From: Cellulomonas hominis
GTDB taxonomy: Bacteria; Actinomycetota; Actinomycetes; Actinomycetales; Cellulomonadaceae
Assembly (NCBI RefSeq): GCF_014201095.1
Contig: NZ_JACHDN010000001.1
Coordinates: 2,790,001 to 2,854,000 of the forward strand
DNA: 64,000 nucleotides
Direction: 5' to 3'
Of this stretch, positions 41,290 through 50,089 are shown piece by piece. Within the stretch, counting starts at the first letter, position 1. The number at the start of each line of letters is the position of its first letter. The notes below the pieces were generated by a model. That model saw only the letters and a list, made by a program, of their open reading frames with translations, was not told the origin of the DNA and did no database searches. The position numbers were made by a program, and so were the translations under genes.

Positions 41290-41311
41290 GGGGTGGGGGA
41301 CACTGGGCCGC

Positions 41312-41698
41312 ATGATCGCCGCCGGACTGGTGCTCGCCGGGCTCGCCGCCCTGGTGCACGTCTACATCTTCGTGCTCGAGTCGCTCTCCTGGACGTCCCC
41401 GCGCACCCGCGCGACGTTCGGCACGACGCCCGAGCAGGCCGAGGCCACGAAGGAGCTCGCCTTCAACCAGGGCTTCTACAACCTGTTCCTCGCGGTCGTC
41501 GCGGGCGCGGGCGTGGTGCTCACCGCCGCCGGGCAGGAGGCCGTGGGCGCCGCGCTGGTGATCGCCGGGGCCGGGTCGATGGCCGCCGCGGCGCTCGTGC
41601 TCGTGGCGTCCTCGCCGGCCAAGGCGCGCGCCGCCGCGGTGCAGGGCGTGCTGCCGCTGCTCGCGGTGGTCGCGACGGTGGCGGGGCTGGTCGCCTAG
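41312..41698 (+). CDS. DUF1304 family small membrane protein
   Basis: 128 residues from ATG at 41312. Four membrane helices and the motifs VHVYIFVLESLSWTSPRTRATFG and LAFNQGFYNLFLAV identify DUF1304. Function unknown. Divergent from arsR. Confidence 0.9.
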   Translation: MIAAGLVLAGLAALVHVYIFVLESLSWTSPRTRATFGTTPEQAEATKELAFNQGFYNLFLAVVAGAGVVLTAAGQEAVGAALVIAGAGSMAAAALVLVASSPAKARAAAVQGVLPLLAVVATVAGLVA

Positions 41699-41719
41699 AG
41701 GCCTCGTGCGCTCCGGGGG

Positions 41720-42592
41720 CTAGGACGTCACGTCCGCCGTCGTGAACCGCGCCCACGCCAGCGACCCGAACAGCGCGACCCATGCCACCTGCACGAGCAG
41801 CCCGTCCGCGACGACGCCCCAGTCCACCTGCACGCGCAGGAACTCCGCGAAGTCGAACCAGTGGTGCGTCAGCAGGCCGGGGTGGATGGCGGACACCTGC
41901 GGCAGCGAGTCCAGCACCGTCGACACGATCGCCACCACGACCGTCGCGGCCATCGCCCCGACCGGCACCTCGGTGAGCGTCGAGAAGAACAGCCCGACGG
42001 CCACCAGCCCGGTCAGGGACAGCCCGACGTACGCGACGATCCCGAGCACCCGCAGCGCTCCCTCGCCGACCGGCACGGTCGTCCCGGACAGCAGGGTGAC
42101 GTCGTGCAGGCCGAAGTACAGCGCCCCGACGACGAGCCCGGTCACGGCGACGGCCAGCACGGCGGCCGCCGCGAACGTCAGCGCCGCCACGGCCTTCACC
42201 GTGAGCAGCCGGGTCCGCGGCACCGGGACGACCAGCAGGTAGCGGAGTGTGCCCGCGGACGCCTCCCCGGCGACGGCGTCGCCCGACGCGATGCCGATGC
42301 ACAGCGGCAGCAGGAACGGCAGGCAGAGGAACAGCGCCGCGACCACGAGGAACATGCCGTTGCCGGTGACCTGGTCGACGAACGACGGGCCCTGGCCGGA
42401 CAGCGCGCTGTCCCGGGTGAGGAACAGCACCGTGCCGAGCAGCACCGGCACCAGCGCCAGGCCGACGAGCAGGACGATGTTCCGCCGCCGGCCCAGCACC
42501 AGCCGCAGCTCGGAGCGCAGCAGCCGCCCCCAGGCGACGGGCGCGCGCGCCGTGGTCACGGGCGCGGCGGCCAGCGGCTCAGCGCGCGACAT
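41720..42592 (-). CDS. ABC-2 type transporter permease
   Basis: 290 residues from ATG at 42592. About six membrane helices, the first after a basic segment RLLRSELRLVLGRRRN, and the GEASAGTLRYLLVVPVPRTRLLTVKAV block typical of ABC-2 permeases. It overlaps the ATPase gene by 14 bases. It exports an unknown substrate with the ATPase. It is placed last in the three-gene operon. Confidence 0.92.
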   Translation of the reverse strand: MSRAEPLAAAPVTTARAPVAWGRLLRSELRLVLGRRRNIVLLVGLALVPVLLGTVLFLTRDSALSGQGPSFVDQVTGNGMFLVVAALFLCLPFLLPLCIGIASGDAVAGEASAGTLRYLLVVPVPRTRLLTVKAVAALTFAAAAVLAVAVTGLVVGALYFGLHDVTLLSGTTVPVGEGALRVLGIVAYVGLSLTGLVAVGLFFSTLTEVPVGAMAATVVVAIVSTVLDSLPQVSAIHPGLLTHHWFDFAEFLRVQVDWGVVADGLLVQVAWVALFGSLAWARFTTADVTS

Positions 42593-43538
42593 CGAAGCCC
42601 TCCCCGGTCAGCTCGACGAACACCTGCTCCAGGCTGGGCCGGGCGACCTCGAACCCCAGCAGGTCCACCCCCGCGTGCACGAGCGCGGCGGACGCCTTCT
42701 CGGGCGGGGTCGGGCCCAGCGCGGCGGTCAGCGAGCCCCCGGACGCCGGCTCGACCTCGGTCAGCCCGAGCGCGGACAGCACCTCCGCGGCCGCGGCGAC
42801 CTGGGCCGCCCGGGTGCGGACGACCAGCCGCGCCGCCCCGCGCTCGGTGAGGTCCGCGCGCTCGCCCTGCAGCAGCAGCCGGCCGCGGCTCATGATGCCG
42901 ACGTGCGTGCACACCTGCTCGATCTCCGCGAGCAGGTGCGAGGACACCAGGACGGTCGCACCGGCGTCCGCGAGCTCGCGCACGAGGTGCCGGACCTCCC
43001 GGGTGCCCTGCGGGTCGAGGCCGTTGGTCGGCTCGTCCAGGACGAGCAGGTCCCGCGGCTGGAGCAGGGCGGCGGCGAGTCCCAGCCGCTGCTTCATGCC
43101 GAGCGAGTACTGCCGGTACGGCTTCGTCGCCGCGGCGGACAGCCCGACCCGGTCCAGGGCGGCGTCCGCGCGCCGCCGCGACGTGCGCGGGTCCGCGCCG
43201 GCGTCGCCCGCGTCGAGGCGGGCGAGGTTCGCGCGGCCGGACAGGTACGGGTGGAACGCCGGTCCCTCGACCAGCGCGCCGACGCGGGGCAGCACCCGCG
43301 TGGCGTCCTCGGGCATCGGCGCGCCCAGCAGCCACGCCCGCCCGGCGGTGGGGCGGGCGAGGCCGAGGAGCATCCGGATCGTCGTGGTCTTGCCGGAGCC
43401 GTTCGGGCCGAGGAACCCGTACACGGCACCGCGGGGCACCGCGAGGTCGATGCCGTCGACCGCCACCTGGCCCGAGCGGAACCGCTTGGTGAGCCCGGCC
43501 GTCCGGACCGCGAGCGCGGGCGCGGGGTCCGGCGTCAT
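42579..43538 (-). CDS. ABC transporter ATP-binding protein
   Basis: 319 residues from ATG at 43538. Walker A GPNGSGKTTT, Q-loop, signature YSLGMKQRLGLAAAL, Walker B LLVLDEPTNGLDPQG and the H-loop SSHLL are all intact. The C-terminal DUF4162-like part (LEVARPSLEQVFVELTG) matches drug/antibiotic-exporter ATPases. It overlaps both neighbours, so the three genes form one translational unit. Confidence 0.95.
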   Translation of the reverse strand: MTPDPAPALAVRTAGLTKRFRSGQVAVDGIDLAVPRGAVYGFLGPNGSGKTTTIRMLLGLARPTAGRAWLLGAPMPEDATRVLPRVGALVEGPAFHPYLSGRANLARLDAGDAGADPRTSRRRADAALDRVGLSAAATKPYRQYSLGMKQRLGLAAALLQPRDLLVLDEPTNGLDPQGTREVRHLVRELADAGATVLVSSHLLAEIEQVCTHVGIMSRGRLLLQGERADLTERGAARLVVRTRAAQVAAAAEVLSALGLTEVEPASGGSLTAALGPTPPEKASAALVHAGVDLLGFEVARPSLEQVFVELTGEGFDVAR

Positions 43539-44785
43539 GCGGCGGCGCGCAGCACGTCCGCGGGGACCGCGCCCGCGAGCACCCGGCCGTCGTCGGTGAC
43601 GAGCACGCTCAGCAGCGTCGAGGACAGCAGCCGGCCCTCGGGCACCTCGGTGGTCAGCTGCTCGTAGAGCGCCGCGCCGTCGAGCTCCGGCCGGACGACC
43701 TTGCCGTCCTCGTCGGTCGGCACGAACTCCTGCACCAGGTCCTGCGCCTCGTCCGAGCCGAGCACCCGGTCGGCGCCCGGGACGGTGGCGAGCGACGCGG
43801 CGTCGCCGCCGACCAGGCCGGCCACGTCCACGCCGGACAGCGCGACGACGGTGGACCAGCCCTCGCCGGTGACGGTCACGCCCGCCGGGAGCGCGGGGTG
43901 CTCGCCGTCGCCGGACGGCACCGCGGGCACGTCGGGGAGCGGGACGACGACCTCCTCGGTCGTGGCCCCCGCCGGCGCGGAGAACGCCAGCACGGAGTCG
44001 TCGGGCGCCGTGAACTCCACGTCCGTGAACCCGACCTCGAGCGACGGGGCGGCGTCGTCCTGCGTCGACCAGACCTGCACCCGGAGCGGGGCGGAGGTCT
44101 CGGCGTCGACGGCGACGACGACCCGGGAGACGAGGGTCTGCTCGTCCGTGGGGCTGACGACGAGCTGGTACGCGTCCCGGCCGGCCACGGTCGTCGGCTG
44201 GTCGACCGTCACGGACGAGTGCTCCCCGGCCCGGGCGAGCACCTGGTCGGCCGCCTGCTCGGGGGTCGGCAGGTCCGCGCCGGCCGGCGGCTCGGCGCCC
44301 GCCGCGAGCTGCGCGGCCAGGGCGTCGTAGCGCGCCTGGTCGGCGGCGTCGAGCGCGTAGTGCGTGACCGCGTCGTCCGCGGACGAGTACGTCCAGGCCT
44401 CGGCGCCGTCGCGGACCACCGAGTACTCCGACGTGGCGCCGAGCAGCGCCACCCGGGAGCGGTCCGCCCCGTCCGACCACAGCCGCAGCGTCGACGACCC
44501 GCCGAGCAGCGCGACGGGGTCGGCCCCGGTCATCTCGGAGACCGGCAGCTCCGGCAGCCCGAGCCGCGCGGTGTAGACGACCGTGCCCTGCACGGGGGTG
44601 GGCTCGGCCTCGGCGACGCGCGTGAGCAGCTCGGCCGGCGTGACGTCCGGCAGGCCGGCCGCGTCCGCGCTGGCGAGCGCCGGGACGCCGATCGCCGCGG
44701 CCACCGCGGCGGCGACGACGCCGGGGACCGCCCAGCGGGCGCGGGGGGAGAGCGTGCGGCGGGGGGCCTCGGGTGTCTCGGACAT
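43535..44785 (-). CDS. LolA-like/DUF2092 exported protein
   Basis: 416 residues from ATG at 44785. After a short basic start there is one hydrophobic signal or anchor (PGVVAAAVAAAIGVPALASA). The rest is a LolA-type beta fold (VTPAELLTRVAEAEPTPVQGTVVYTARLG ... STLRLWSDGADRSRVALLG) seen in outer-surface lipoprotein carriers and in actinobacterial partners of sensor kinases. There is no lipobox Cys. The overlap with the ABC ATPase and the divergent two-component genes suggest an envelope-stress module. Confidence 0.82.
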   Translation of the reverse strand: MSETPEAPRRTLSPRARWAVPGVVAAAVAAAIGVPALASADAAGLPDVTPAELLTRVAEAEPTPVQGTVVYTARLGLPELPVSEMTGADPVALLGGSSTLRLWSDGADRSRVALLGATSEYSVVRDGAEAWTYSSADDAVTHYALDAADQARYDALAAQLAAGAEPPAGADLPTPEQAADQVLARAGEHSSVTVDQPTTVAGRDAYQLVVSPTDEQTLVSRVVVAVDAETSAPLRVQVWSTQDDAAPSLEVGFTDVEFTAPDDSVLAFSAPAGATTEEVVVPLPDVPAVPSGDGEHPALPAGVTVTGEGWSTVVALSGVDVAGLVGGDAASLATVPGADRVLGSDEAQDLVQEFVPTDEDGKVVRPELDGAALYEQLTTEVPEGRLLSSTLLSVLVTDDGRVLAGAVPADVLRAAA

Positions 44786-44807
44786 GCCGTCCACTCTGCC
44801 CGCCCGT

Positions 44808-44825
44808 CGCTGAGGGCACGCTGAG
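44808..44825. promoter_or_regulatory. Tandem CGCTGAG repeat, likely response-regulator site
   Basis: CGCTGAG-N4-CGCTGAG has an 11-base period, the typical layout of an OmpR-type operator. It lies between the divergent response-regulator and LolA-ABC operons. Confidence 0.6.
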
Positions 44826-44880
44826 AGCCCGCGACCGCGCGCGGGCGACCCGCGGCGCCGCCCGGTGGGATGCTGCCGGG

Positions 44881-45534
44881 GTGCGGGTGCTGGTGGTGGA
44901 CGACGAGCGCGGGCTGGTGGGCGCGCTGCGCCGCGGGCTGACCGCGGAGGGCTTCGCGGTGGACGTCGCCTACGACGGCGACGCGGGCCTGGCGCTCGCG
45001 ACCGACCGGGACTACGACGCGATCGTGCTGGACGTCATGCTCCCGCGGCGCAACGGCTACGACGTGGTGACCGCGCTGCGGGCGGCCGGGGTCGGCACGC
45101 CGGTGCTCATGCTCAGCGCCAAGGACGGCGAGCACGACGTCGCCGACGGGCTGGACGTCGGCGCGGACGACTACCTCACCAAGCCGTTCTCGTTCGTGGT
45201 GCTGGTCGCCCGGATCCGCGCGCTGCTGCGCCGCCCGCCGCAGGTCCGCCCCGCCGTGCTCGCCGCCGGCGACCTCGTGCTCGACCCCGCCGCGCGCACG
45301 GTCACCCGCGCCGGCGAGCCCGTCGACCTCACCGCCCGGGAGCTCGCGCTGCTGGAGTACCTCATGCGGCACGCCGACCGCGTGGTGGGCAAGGTCGAGC
45401 TGCGCGACCACGTCTGGGACGGCCCGGGGGAGGACGGCAACGTCGTCGAGGTGTACGTCGGCTACCTGCGCCGCAAGCTCGGGCGGGACGCCGTGCTGAC
45501 GGTCCGGGGCGCGGGGTACCGGGTGGCCGGGTGA
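44881..45534 (+). CDS. OmpR-family response regulator
   Basis: 217 residues from GTG at 44881. Receiver domain with acidic pair near residues 7-8, the phospho-acceptor Asp51 in VLDVMLPRRNG, and Lys in YLTKPFS. The C-terminal winged helix carries LTARELALLEYLMRHADRVVGKVELRDHVW and VVEVYVGYLRRKLG. It is coupled to the kinase gene by a GTGA overlap. Confidence 0.95.
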   Translation: MRVLVVDDERGLVGALRRGLTAEGFAVDVAYDGDAGLALATDRDYDAIVLDVMLPRRNGYDVVTALRAAGVGTPVLMLSAKDGEHDVADGLDVGADDYLTKPFSFVVLVARIRALLRRPPQVRPAVLAAGDLVLDPAARTVTRAGEPVDLTARELALLEYLMRHADRVVGKVELRDHVWDGPGEDGNVVEVYVGYLRRKLGRDAVLTVRGAGYRVAG

Positions 45535-46907
45535 CCACCCGGCGCTGGTCGCTGCGCGCCCGGCTGACCGCGGTGACCGCCGGGCTGCTGTGCGTGGCGC
45601 TCGCGGCCGGGGCGGTGCTGCTCAGCATGGTGCTGTCCCGCAGCCGGGTCGCCGCCCTGGACGAGGTGGTGCGTGCCCGGGCGCTGACCGTCGCCGGTCT
45701 CGTCACGAGCGACCAGGTGCCCGCCGCGCTGCCCGTCACCGAGCCGGGCGAGGTCGTGCAGGTGCTCGACGCCGGCGGCCGGGTGGTCGCGTCCTCGACG
45801 ACCGCGAGCCGCACGCTGCCCGTGCTGCCGGCCGACGCGCTCGCCGACCTGCGGGGGCGCGCCGCCGACGCACCGGACGGCGAGCCGCTGCTGGTGACGA
45901 CGCACGGGTCGGCGTACGACGGCGCCGCGCGCGCCGCCGTGCTCGAGCCGGCCGGCGGGGACGGCGCGCTCGTGGTCGCGACCGTGCCGCTCGACGAGGT
46001 CGAGGGCGTCGTCCGGGCGGTGCGGCTGTCGCTGCTCGGGGTCGTCCCCGTGCTGACCGCGCTGGTCGCGGCGGCCGTGTGGCTCGCGCTGGGCCGGGCG
46101 CTGCGGCCGGTGGAGGCGCTGCGGTCCGCGGCGGCGCAGGTCGCCCGCTCGGGCGGCCCCGGCTCGCTGCCCGACCCCGGGACGGACGACGAGATCGGCG
46201 CCCTCGCGCGGACGCTCAACGAGATGCTGGACCGGCTCGAGGTCGCCGCGGCCCGCCAGCGGTCGTTCGTGGCGGACGCGGCGCACGAGCTGCGCACCCC
46301 GCTGGCCGCGCTCGGGGCGACCCTGGACGTCGCCCGGGCGCACCCCGGGGCCTACGAGCGCGACGAGCTCGTCGCGGACCTCGGCGCGGAGGTCCGGCGG
46401 ATGCAGGCGCTCGTCGACGACCTGCTGCTGCTCGCCCGCGTCGGGTCCCGGCCCCTGGCCGCCGGGCCGGTCGACCTCGGGGCGGTCGCCCGGGATGCCG
46501 TGGCGCTCGCGGGCGCGGCGGCGGGGCGCGGCGACGTCGCCGTCGAGGTGAGCGGGACCGGCCGCGCCCGCGGGGACGAGGTCGCCGTGGGCCGGGTGCT
46601 GCGGAACCTGGCGGAGAACGCGCTGCGGCACGCCCGCGGGCGGGTGCGGGTCGAGGTCGCGGACGGCCGGGTGTCGGTGGCCGACGACGGGCCCGGGATC
46701 CCGCCGGCGGACCGGGAGCGGGTGTTCGAGCGGTTCGTGCGGCTCGACGACGCCCGCGACCGCCCGGGCGGCGGCTCCGGGCTCGGGCTCGCGATCGCCC
46801 GCGAGGTGGCGCGCGAGCAGGGCGGCGACGTCGTCCTCGGCGACGGCCTGGCGGGCGCCCACGGTGCGCGCGGCCTGCGCGCGGAGCTCCGGGTCCCTGA
46901 CGTGTGA
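45531..46907 (+). CDS. Two-component sensor histidine kinase
   Basis: 458 residues from GTG at 45531. Two membrane helices (about 12-34 and 165-187) enclose an extracellular sensor of about 130 residues, then HAMP, the phospho-acceptor His in FVADAAHELRTPLAAL, the N box NLAENALRHA, and ATP-binding DDGPGIP and GGGSGLGLAIA. Partner of the regulator above. The stimulus is unknown; the divergent ABC/LolA operon is a likely target. The stop lies inside a Crp-type site. Confidence 0.95.
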   Translation: MTTRRWSLRARLTAVTAGLLCVALAAGAVLLSMVLSRSRVAALDEVVRARALTVAGLVTSDQVPAALPVTEPGEVVQVLDAGGRVVASSTTASRTLPVLPADALADLRGRAADAPDGEPLLVTTHGSAYDGAARAAVLEPAGGDGALVVATVPLDEVEGVVRAVRLSLLGVVPVLTALVAAAVWLALGRALRPVEALRSAAAQVARSGGPGSLPDPGTDDEIGALARTLNEMLDRLEVAAARQRSFVADAAHELRTPLAALGATLDVARAHPGAYERDELVADLGAEVRRMQALVDDLLLLARVGSRPLAAGPVDLGAVARDAVALAGAAAGRGDVAVEVSGTGRARGDEVAVGRVLRNLAENALRHARGRVRVEVADGRVSVADDGPGIPPADRERVFERFVRLDDARDRPGGGSGLGLAIAREVAREQGGDVVLGDGLAGAHGARGLRAELRVPDV

Positions 46908-46918
46908 CCGATCTCACA
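46903..46918. promoter_or_regulatory. Crp/GlxR-type site TGTGA-N6-TCACA
   Basis: A perfect consensus (TGTGA CCGATC TCACA), 45 bases before the secreted-protein gene at 46963 and overlapping the stop of the kinase gene. Confidence 0.7.
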
Positions 46919-46962
46919 GCGCGACGCGTGACGCCCGGCGCCGCGCGCCGGATGTGCAGGGC

Positions 46963-47346
46963 ATGGAGACCTCCCGTCGCACCCGCCGCGCCCGCCTCGC
47001 CGTCGTCGGCGCCCTCGCGCTGACCCTGTCCGCCCTCGCCCCCGTCGCCCACGCGGAGGACGAGCCGGTCGCGCCGATGTCCAGCAGCCAGTGCGCGCTC
47101 GGCCACTTCTGCGTCTGGTCCGGCACCGGCTACTCCGGGACGTTCTGGTCGACCGCGGGCCTCGGCCTGCAGAACACCACCGTCTCGGTCGCGGGGTCGG
47201 TGTGGAACCGCATGAGCGTCGACGTGCGCATGTACTCCGCGGCCAACGGCGGCGGGACCATCCGGTGCTGGCAGAACGGCATCCAGAACGGGACCGTCTC
47301 CGTGGGGAGCGCCTCGGTCCGTACCATGACCGCCACGACGTGTTAG
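46963..47346 (+). CDS. Secreted peptidase inhibitor family I36-like protein
   Basis: 127 residues from ATG at 46963. A basic start plus hydrophobic core (LAVVGALALTLSALAPVAHA) is a Sec signal peptide, with cleavage likely after Ala-His-Ala. The mature part is 95 residues with four Cys (CALGHFCVW ... RCWQNG ... TATTC) and many Gly/Ser/Thr, a small beta-rich fold like the I36 inhibitor or beta/gamma-crystallin-like family. A perfect Crp-type site precedes it. It is co-directional with the sigma gene 19 bases later. Confidence 0.75.
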   Translation: METSRRTRRARLAVVGALALTLSALAPVAHAEDEPVAPMSSSQCALGHFCVWSGTGYSGTFWSTAGLGLQNTTVSVAGSVWNRMSVDVRMYSAANGGGTIRCWQNGIQNGTVSVGSASVRTMTATTC

Positions 47347-47365
47347 CGAGCGATCTGAAGGTGGC

Positions 47366-47992
47366 GTGGGCACAGGCGGCAGCGACGAGGGGGCAGGGTC
47401 GACCGCCGCGGCAGGGGACGACGCCGCGGCGTTCGCCGCTGCCTACCGGCTGCTCGCGCCCCAGGTCCGCGGCTACGCCCGCCGGCAGGTCCCGGACGGC
47501 CTCGCCGAGGACGTGGTCTCCGAGACGTTCCTCGTCCTGTGGCGCCGCTGGGCCGACGCGCCGTCCGACCCGGACCACCTGCGGCCGTGGGTGTTCGGCG
47601 TCGCGCGGAACAAGATCCTGCACGTCCGCGAGCAGCACGGCCGCTCGGTCCGGTCGCTGGCCCGGGCCGCCGCCCTCGAACCGACGCGCCCCGGCGCGCC
47701 CGACCCCGGCGAGGAGCTCGCCGCCGCCGACCGCGCCCGCCGCCTGCTGGAGCTGCTCCCGCCGGCCGAGGGCGAGGCGATGGCCCTGACCGTCTGGGCA
47801 GGGCTGACGCCGAGCGAGGCGGCCGAGGTGCTCGGCGTGTCGCTCACCGCGCTGACGTCCCGGCTCTCCCGGGCCCGCGCCCGGCTGGCCGTCGTGCTCG
47901 CCGGGACGGACGGTGGTGACGCACGACCGCACGACCCCGCACGACCCGGCAGCGCGGCCCCCGCCGCCGACCACGAGAGGAGAGGGCGATGA
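47366..47992 (+). CDS. RNA polymerase sigma factor, sigma-70 family (ECF type)
   Basis: 208 residues from GTG at 47366 (GAAGGTGG upstream). Region 2 is FAAAYRLLAPQVRGYARRQVPDGLAEDVVSETFLVLWRRW; region 4 is LLPPAEGEAMALTVWAGLTPSEAAEVLGVSLTALTSRLSRARARL. An alternative sigma factor. ATGA overlap with the next membrane gene suggests that protein is its regulator. The C-terminal 30 residues are disordered. Confidence 0.92.
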   Translation: MGTGGSDEGAGSTAAAGDDAAAFAAAYRLLAPQVRGYARRQVPDGLAEDVVSETFLVLWRRWADAPSDPDHLRPWVFGVARNKILHVREQHGRSVRSLARAAALEPTRPGAPDPGEELAAADRARRLLELLPPAEGEAMALTVWAGLTPSEAAEVLGVSLTALTSRLSRARARLAVVLAGTDGGDARPHDPARPGSAAPAADHERRGR

Positions 47993-49215
47993 CGGACGAC
48001 GACGACGTGCGCGCCGCCCTTGACGAGGTGGCCGCGCTCCGCGCCGCGCTGGAGCGCCACGGGCTCGGCGCGCCCGCCGACGGGACCGACCCCGCGGACC
48101 GCCGGGACCCCGCCGAGGACGACGCCGCGATCGCGCGCATCCTCGCCGGCGGTGCGGGCGGCGGCGCCGCCGGCGAGGCTGCGGCCGCGCCCGGGGCGCC
48201 CGCCGGCGCGGCCCCCGTGACCGACCTGCGCGCCCGTCGCGCCCGTCCCTGGTGGCTCGCCGCCGGCGCCGCCGCGGCGGTCGTCGTCGCCGTCGGGGTC
48301 AGCGTGCTGCCCGGGAACGAGCCGCCGCCCGCCGTCGCGACGGGTTCCCCGCCGATGCTGGCCTACCCGCTGGAGCCGGCCGCCCTGGCCCGGGGCGAGG
48401 GCCCGCCGGCGCGCGAGACGCTGCTCGCCCTCGCGGCGACGGCCGCCGGTCACGCCGACCCCGAGCCCCGCGGCGACGTCCAGCACATCCTGTCGCAGTC
48501 CTGGCTGCTGTCCACGACGTCGCAGTGGGACGGCTCCGCGGAGAGCACCGTCGACCCCACCGTCGTCGAGTCCTGGCTGCGCCCGGACGGGTCGACGGTG
48601 TCCGCCGAGTGGCGCGGCGAGCACCTCCAGGCGGACGGCCGGCTGGCGGACGTCGACACCAGCCCCGCCGACGCCGTGGTCGACCGGCTGCGGCCGGGCT
48701 CCCTGGACCCGGACCGGGTGGCGGATCTGTCGCTCGACCCGGACACGCTGCGCGAGGAGCTCCGCGAGCCCCTCGCGGCCACCGGATGCGGGCCCGACGC
48801 GGCCCCGGAGGCCGGGGCGTGGTGCCTGTACCGGGCCGTCACCGACCTGTCCGACTGGTACGTGCTGCCCTCGGACCTGGAGGCCGCGGCGTGGACGGCG
48901 CTCGCCGACGAGCCGGGCGTCACCGTGGCGGGCGAGGTCGTGGACCGGACCGGCCGCCGGTCCGTGGCGATCGCCGTGCCGCCGGGTCCCCTCGACACGG
49001 ACCCGACCGTGCGGGTGCTGCTCGTGGACCGGGAGACCGGACGGCTGTCCGGGCGCGAGGAGGTCGTGCTGCAGTCGCAGCTGCTCGGGTTCAGCGAGCC
49101 GACCGTGACCCACTTCCGGTACACCGTCGCCTCCGACTGGGTGCCGGAGGCCGGCGGCGACCGGGCGGGCCCGGAGGCGCAGGCGCGGGGCGCGTCGCCC
49201 CGGGGCGCCGAGTGA
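47989..49215 (+). CDS. CU044_5270-type membrane protein, possible anti-sigma partner
   Basis: 408 residues from ATG at 47989, coupled to the sigma gene. The first 80 residues are cytoplasmic (acidic, with Ala/Gly linker), one membrane helix lies at about 85-107 (WWLAAGAAAAVVVAVGVSVL), and the rest is an extracellular domain. This CU044_5270-type layout beside a sigma gene is frequent in actinobacteria. It resembles an anti-sigma factor by position and topology, but it lacks a clear zinc HxxxCxxC motif. Confidence 0.72.
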   Translation: MTDDDDVRAALDEVAALRAALERHGLGAPADGTDPADRRDPAEDDAAIARILAGGAGGGAAGEAAAAPGAPAGAAPVTDLRARRARPWWLAAGAAAAVVVAVGVSVLPGNEPPPAVATGSPPMLAYPLEPAALARGEGPPARETLLALAATAAGHADPEPRGDVQHILSQSWLLSTTSQWDGSAESTVDPTVVESWLRPDGSTVSAEWRGEHLQADGRLADVDTSPADAVVDRLRPGSLDPDRVADLSLDPDTLREELREPLAATGCGPDAAPEAGAWCLYRAVTDLSDWYVLPSDLEAAAWTALADEPGVTVAGEVVDRTGRRSVAIAVPPGPLDTDPTVRVLLVDRETGRLSGREEVVLQSQLLGFSEPTVTHFRYTVASDWVPEAGGDRAGPEAQARGASPRGAE

Positions 49216-49219
49216 CCGC

Positions 49220-50089
49220 TCAGGCCTGCAGCTCGACCAGCACGGCCGGCACCTCGTCCGCCAGCTCGCGCGCGAGGTAGCCGAGCGGGCCGATCCGCGC
49301 GGCCAGCCGGTCGCCCGCGGCGCCGTGCACGGCGGTGCCCCAGCACGCGGCCTGCTCCGGCGGGCAGCCGCCCGCGAGCAGCCCCGCGACCGCCCCGGCC
49401 AGCACGTCCCCGCTGCCGGACGTGCCCAGGCCCGCGTAGCCCGTGGCGGAGGCCCAGCGCCGGCCGTCGGGGTGCGCGACGCGGCCCGCGCAGGTGACGA
49501 CCGCGTCCCACCGGGCGGCGACCAGGGCCGCGGCCTCGTCCGGCTCCGGCTCGGCGTCGTCCAGCAGGCGCGCGGCCTCCGCGAGGTTGGGGGTGAGCAC
49601 GACCCGGTTGCGCGGCAGCGCGACGTCGTCCAGGCCCGGCAGCACCCCGAGCGCGAACGCGTCCAGCAGCACCGCGGGGCCGTCGTCGCGGCCGCCGACC
49701 GCCGCGAGCACGCCGCGGACCAGGGCGGCGCAGCCCTCGGGCTCGTCGAGCCCCGGGCCGACGACCACGGCGTCCGCGCGCGCCAGCTCGTCCGCGAGCG
49801 CGGGCGGCAGCTCGCCGGTGGGCGACCCGTCACCCCGCTCGGGCAGCCCGAGCACGCCGGCCTCGGGCGTGGCGACCGCGAGCGCGGCGGCCACCGACTC
49901 CGCGACCGCGAGCGTCAGCCGGCCCGCGCCGATGCGCAGGGCGGTCAGCCCGGCCAACGCGACCGCGCCGGGCGTGCGCCGCGCGCCGCCCAGGACGAGC
50001 ACGCCGCCGCGCACGTCCTTCGCGCCGTCGCGCGGCGGCAGCGGCCAGCCCCGGAGCAGGTTCGGCGTCAGCGCCGGCGCGTCACTCAT
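49220..50089 (-). CDS. ADP-dependent NAD(P)H-hydrate dehydratase (NnrD-type)
   Basis: 289 residues from ATG at 50089. It has the ribokinase-like carbohydrate-kinase fold with VLVLGGARRTPGAVALAGLTALRIGAGRLTLAV, LTPNLAEAARLL and the GTSGSGDVLAGAVAGLLA signature. It repairs hydrated NADH and NADPH. The epimerase half (NnrE) of the common fusion is absent. It overlaps the phosphatase gene by eight bases. Confidence 0.92.
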   Translation of the reverse strand: MSDAPALTPNLLRGWPLPPRDGAKDVRGGVLVLGGARRTPGAVALAGLTALRIGAGRLTLAVAESVAAALAVATPEAGVLGLPERGDGSPTGELPPALADELARADAVVVGPGLDEPEGCAALVRGVLAAVGGRDDGPAVLLDAFALGVLPGLDDVALPRNRVVLTPNLAEAARLLDDAEPEPDEAAALVAARWDAVVTCAGRVAHPDGRRWASATGYAGLGTSGSGDVLAGAVAGLLAGGCPPEQAACWGTAVHGAAGDRLAARIGPLGYLARELADEVPAVLVELQA

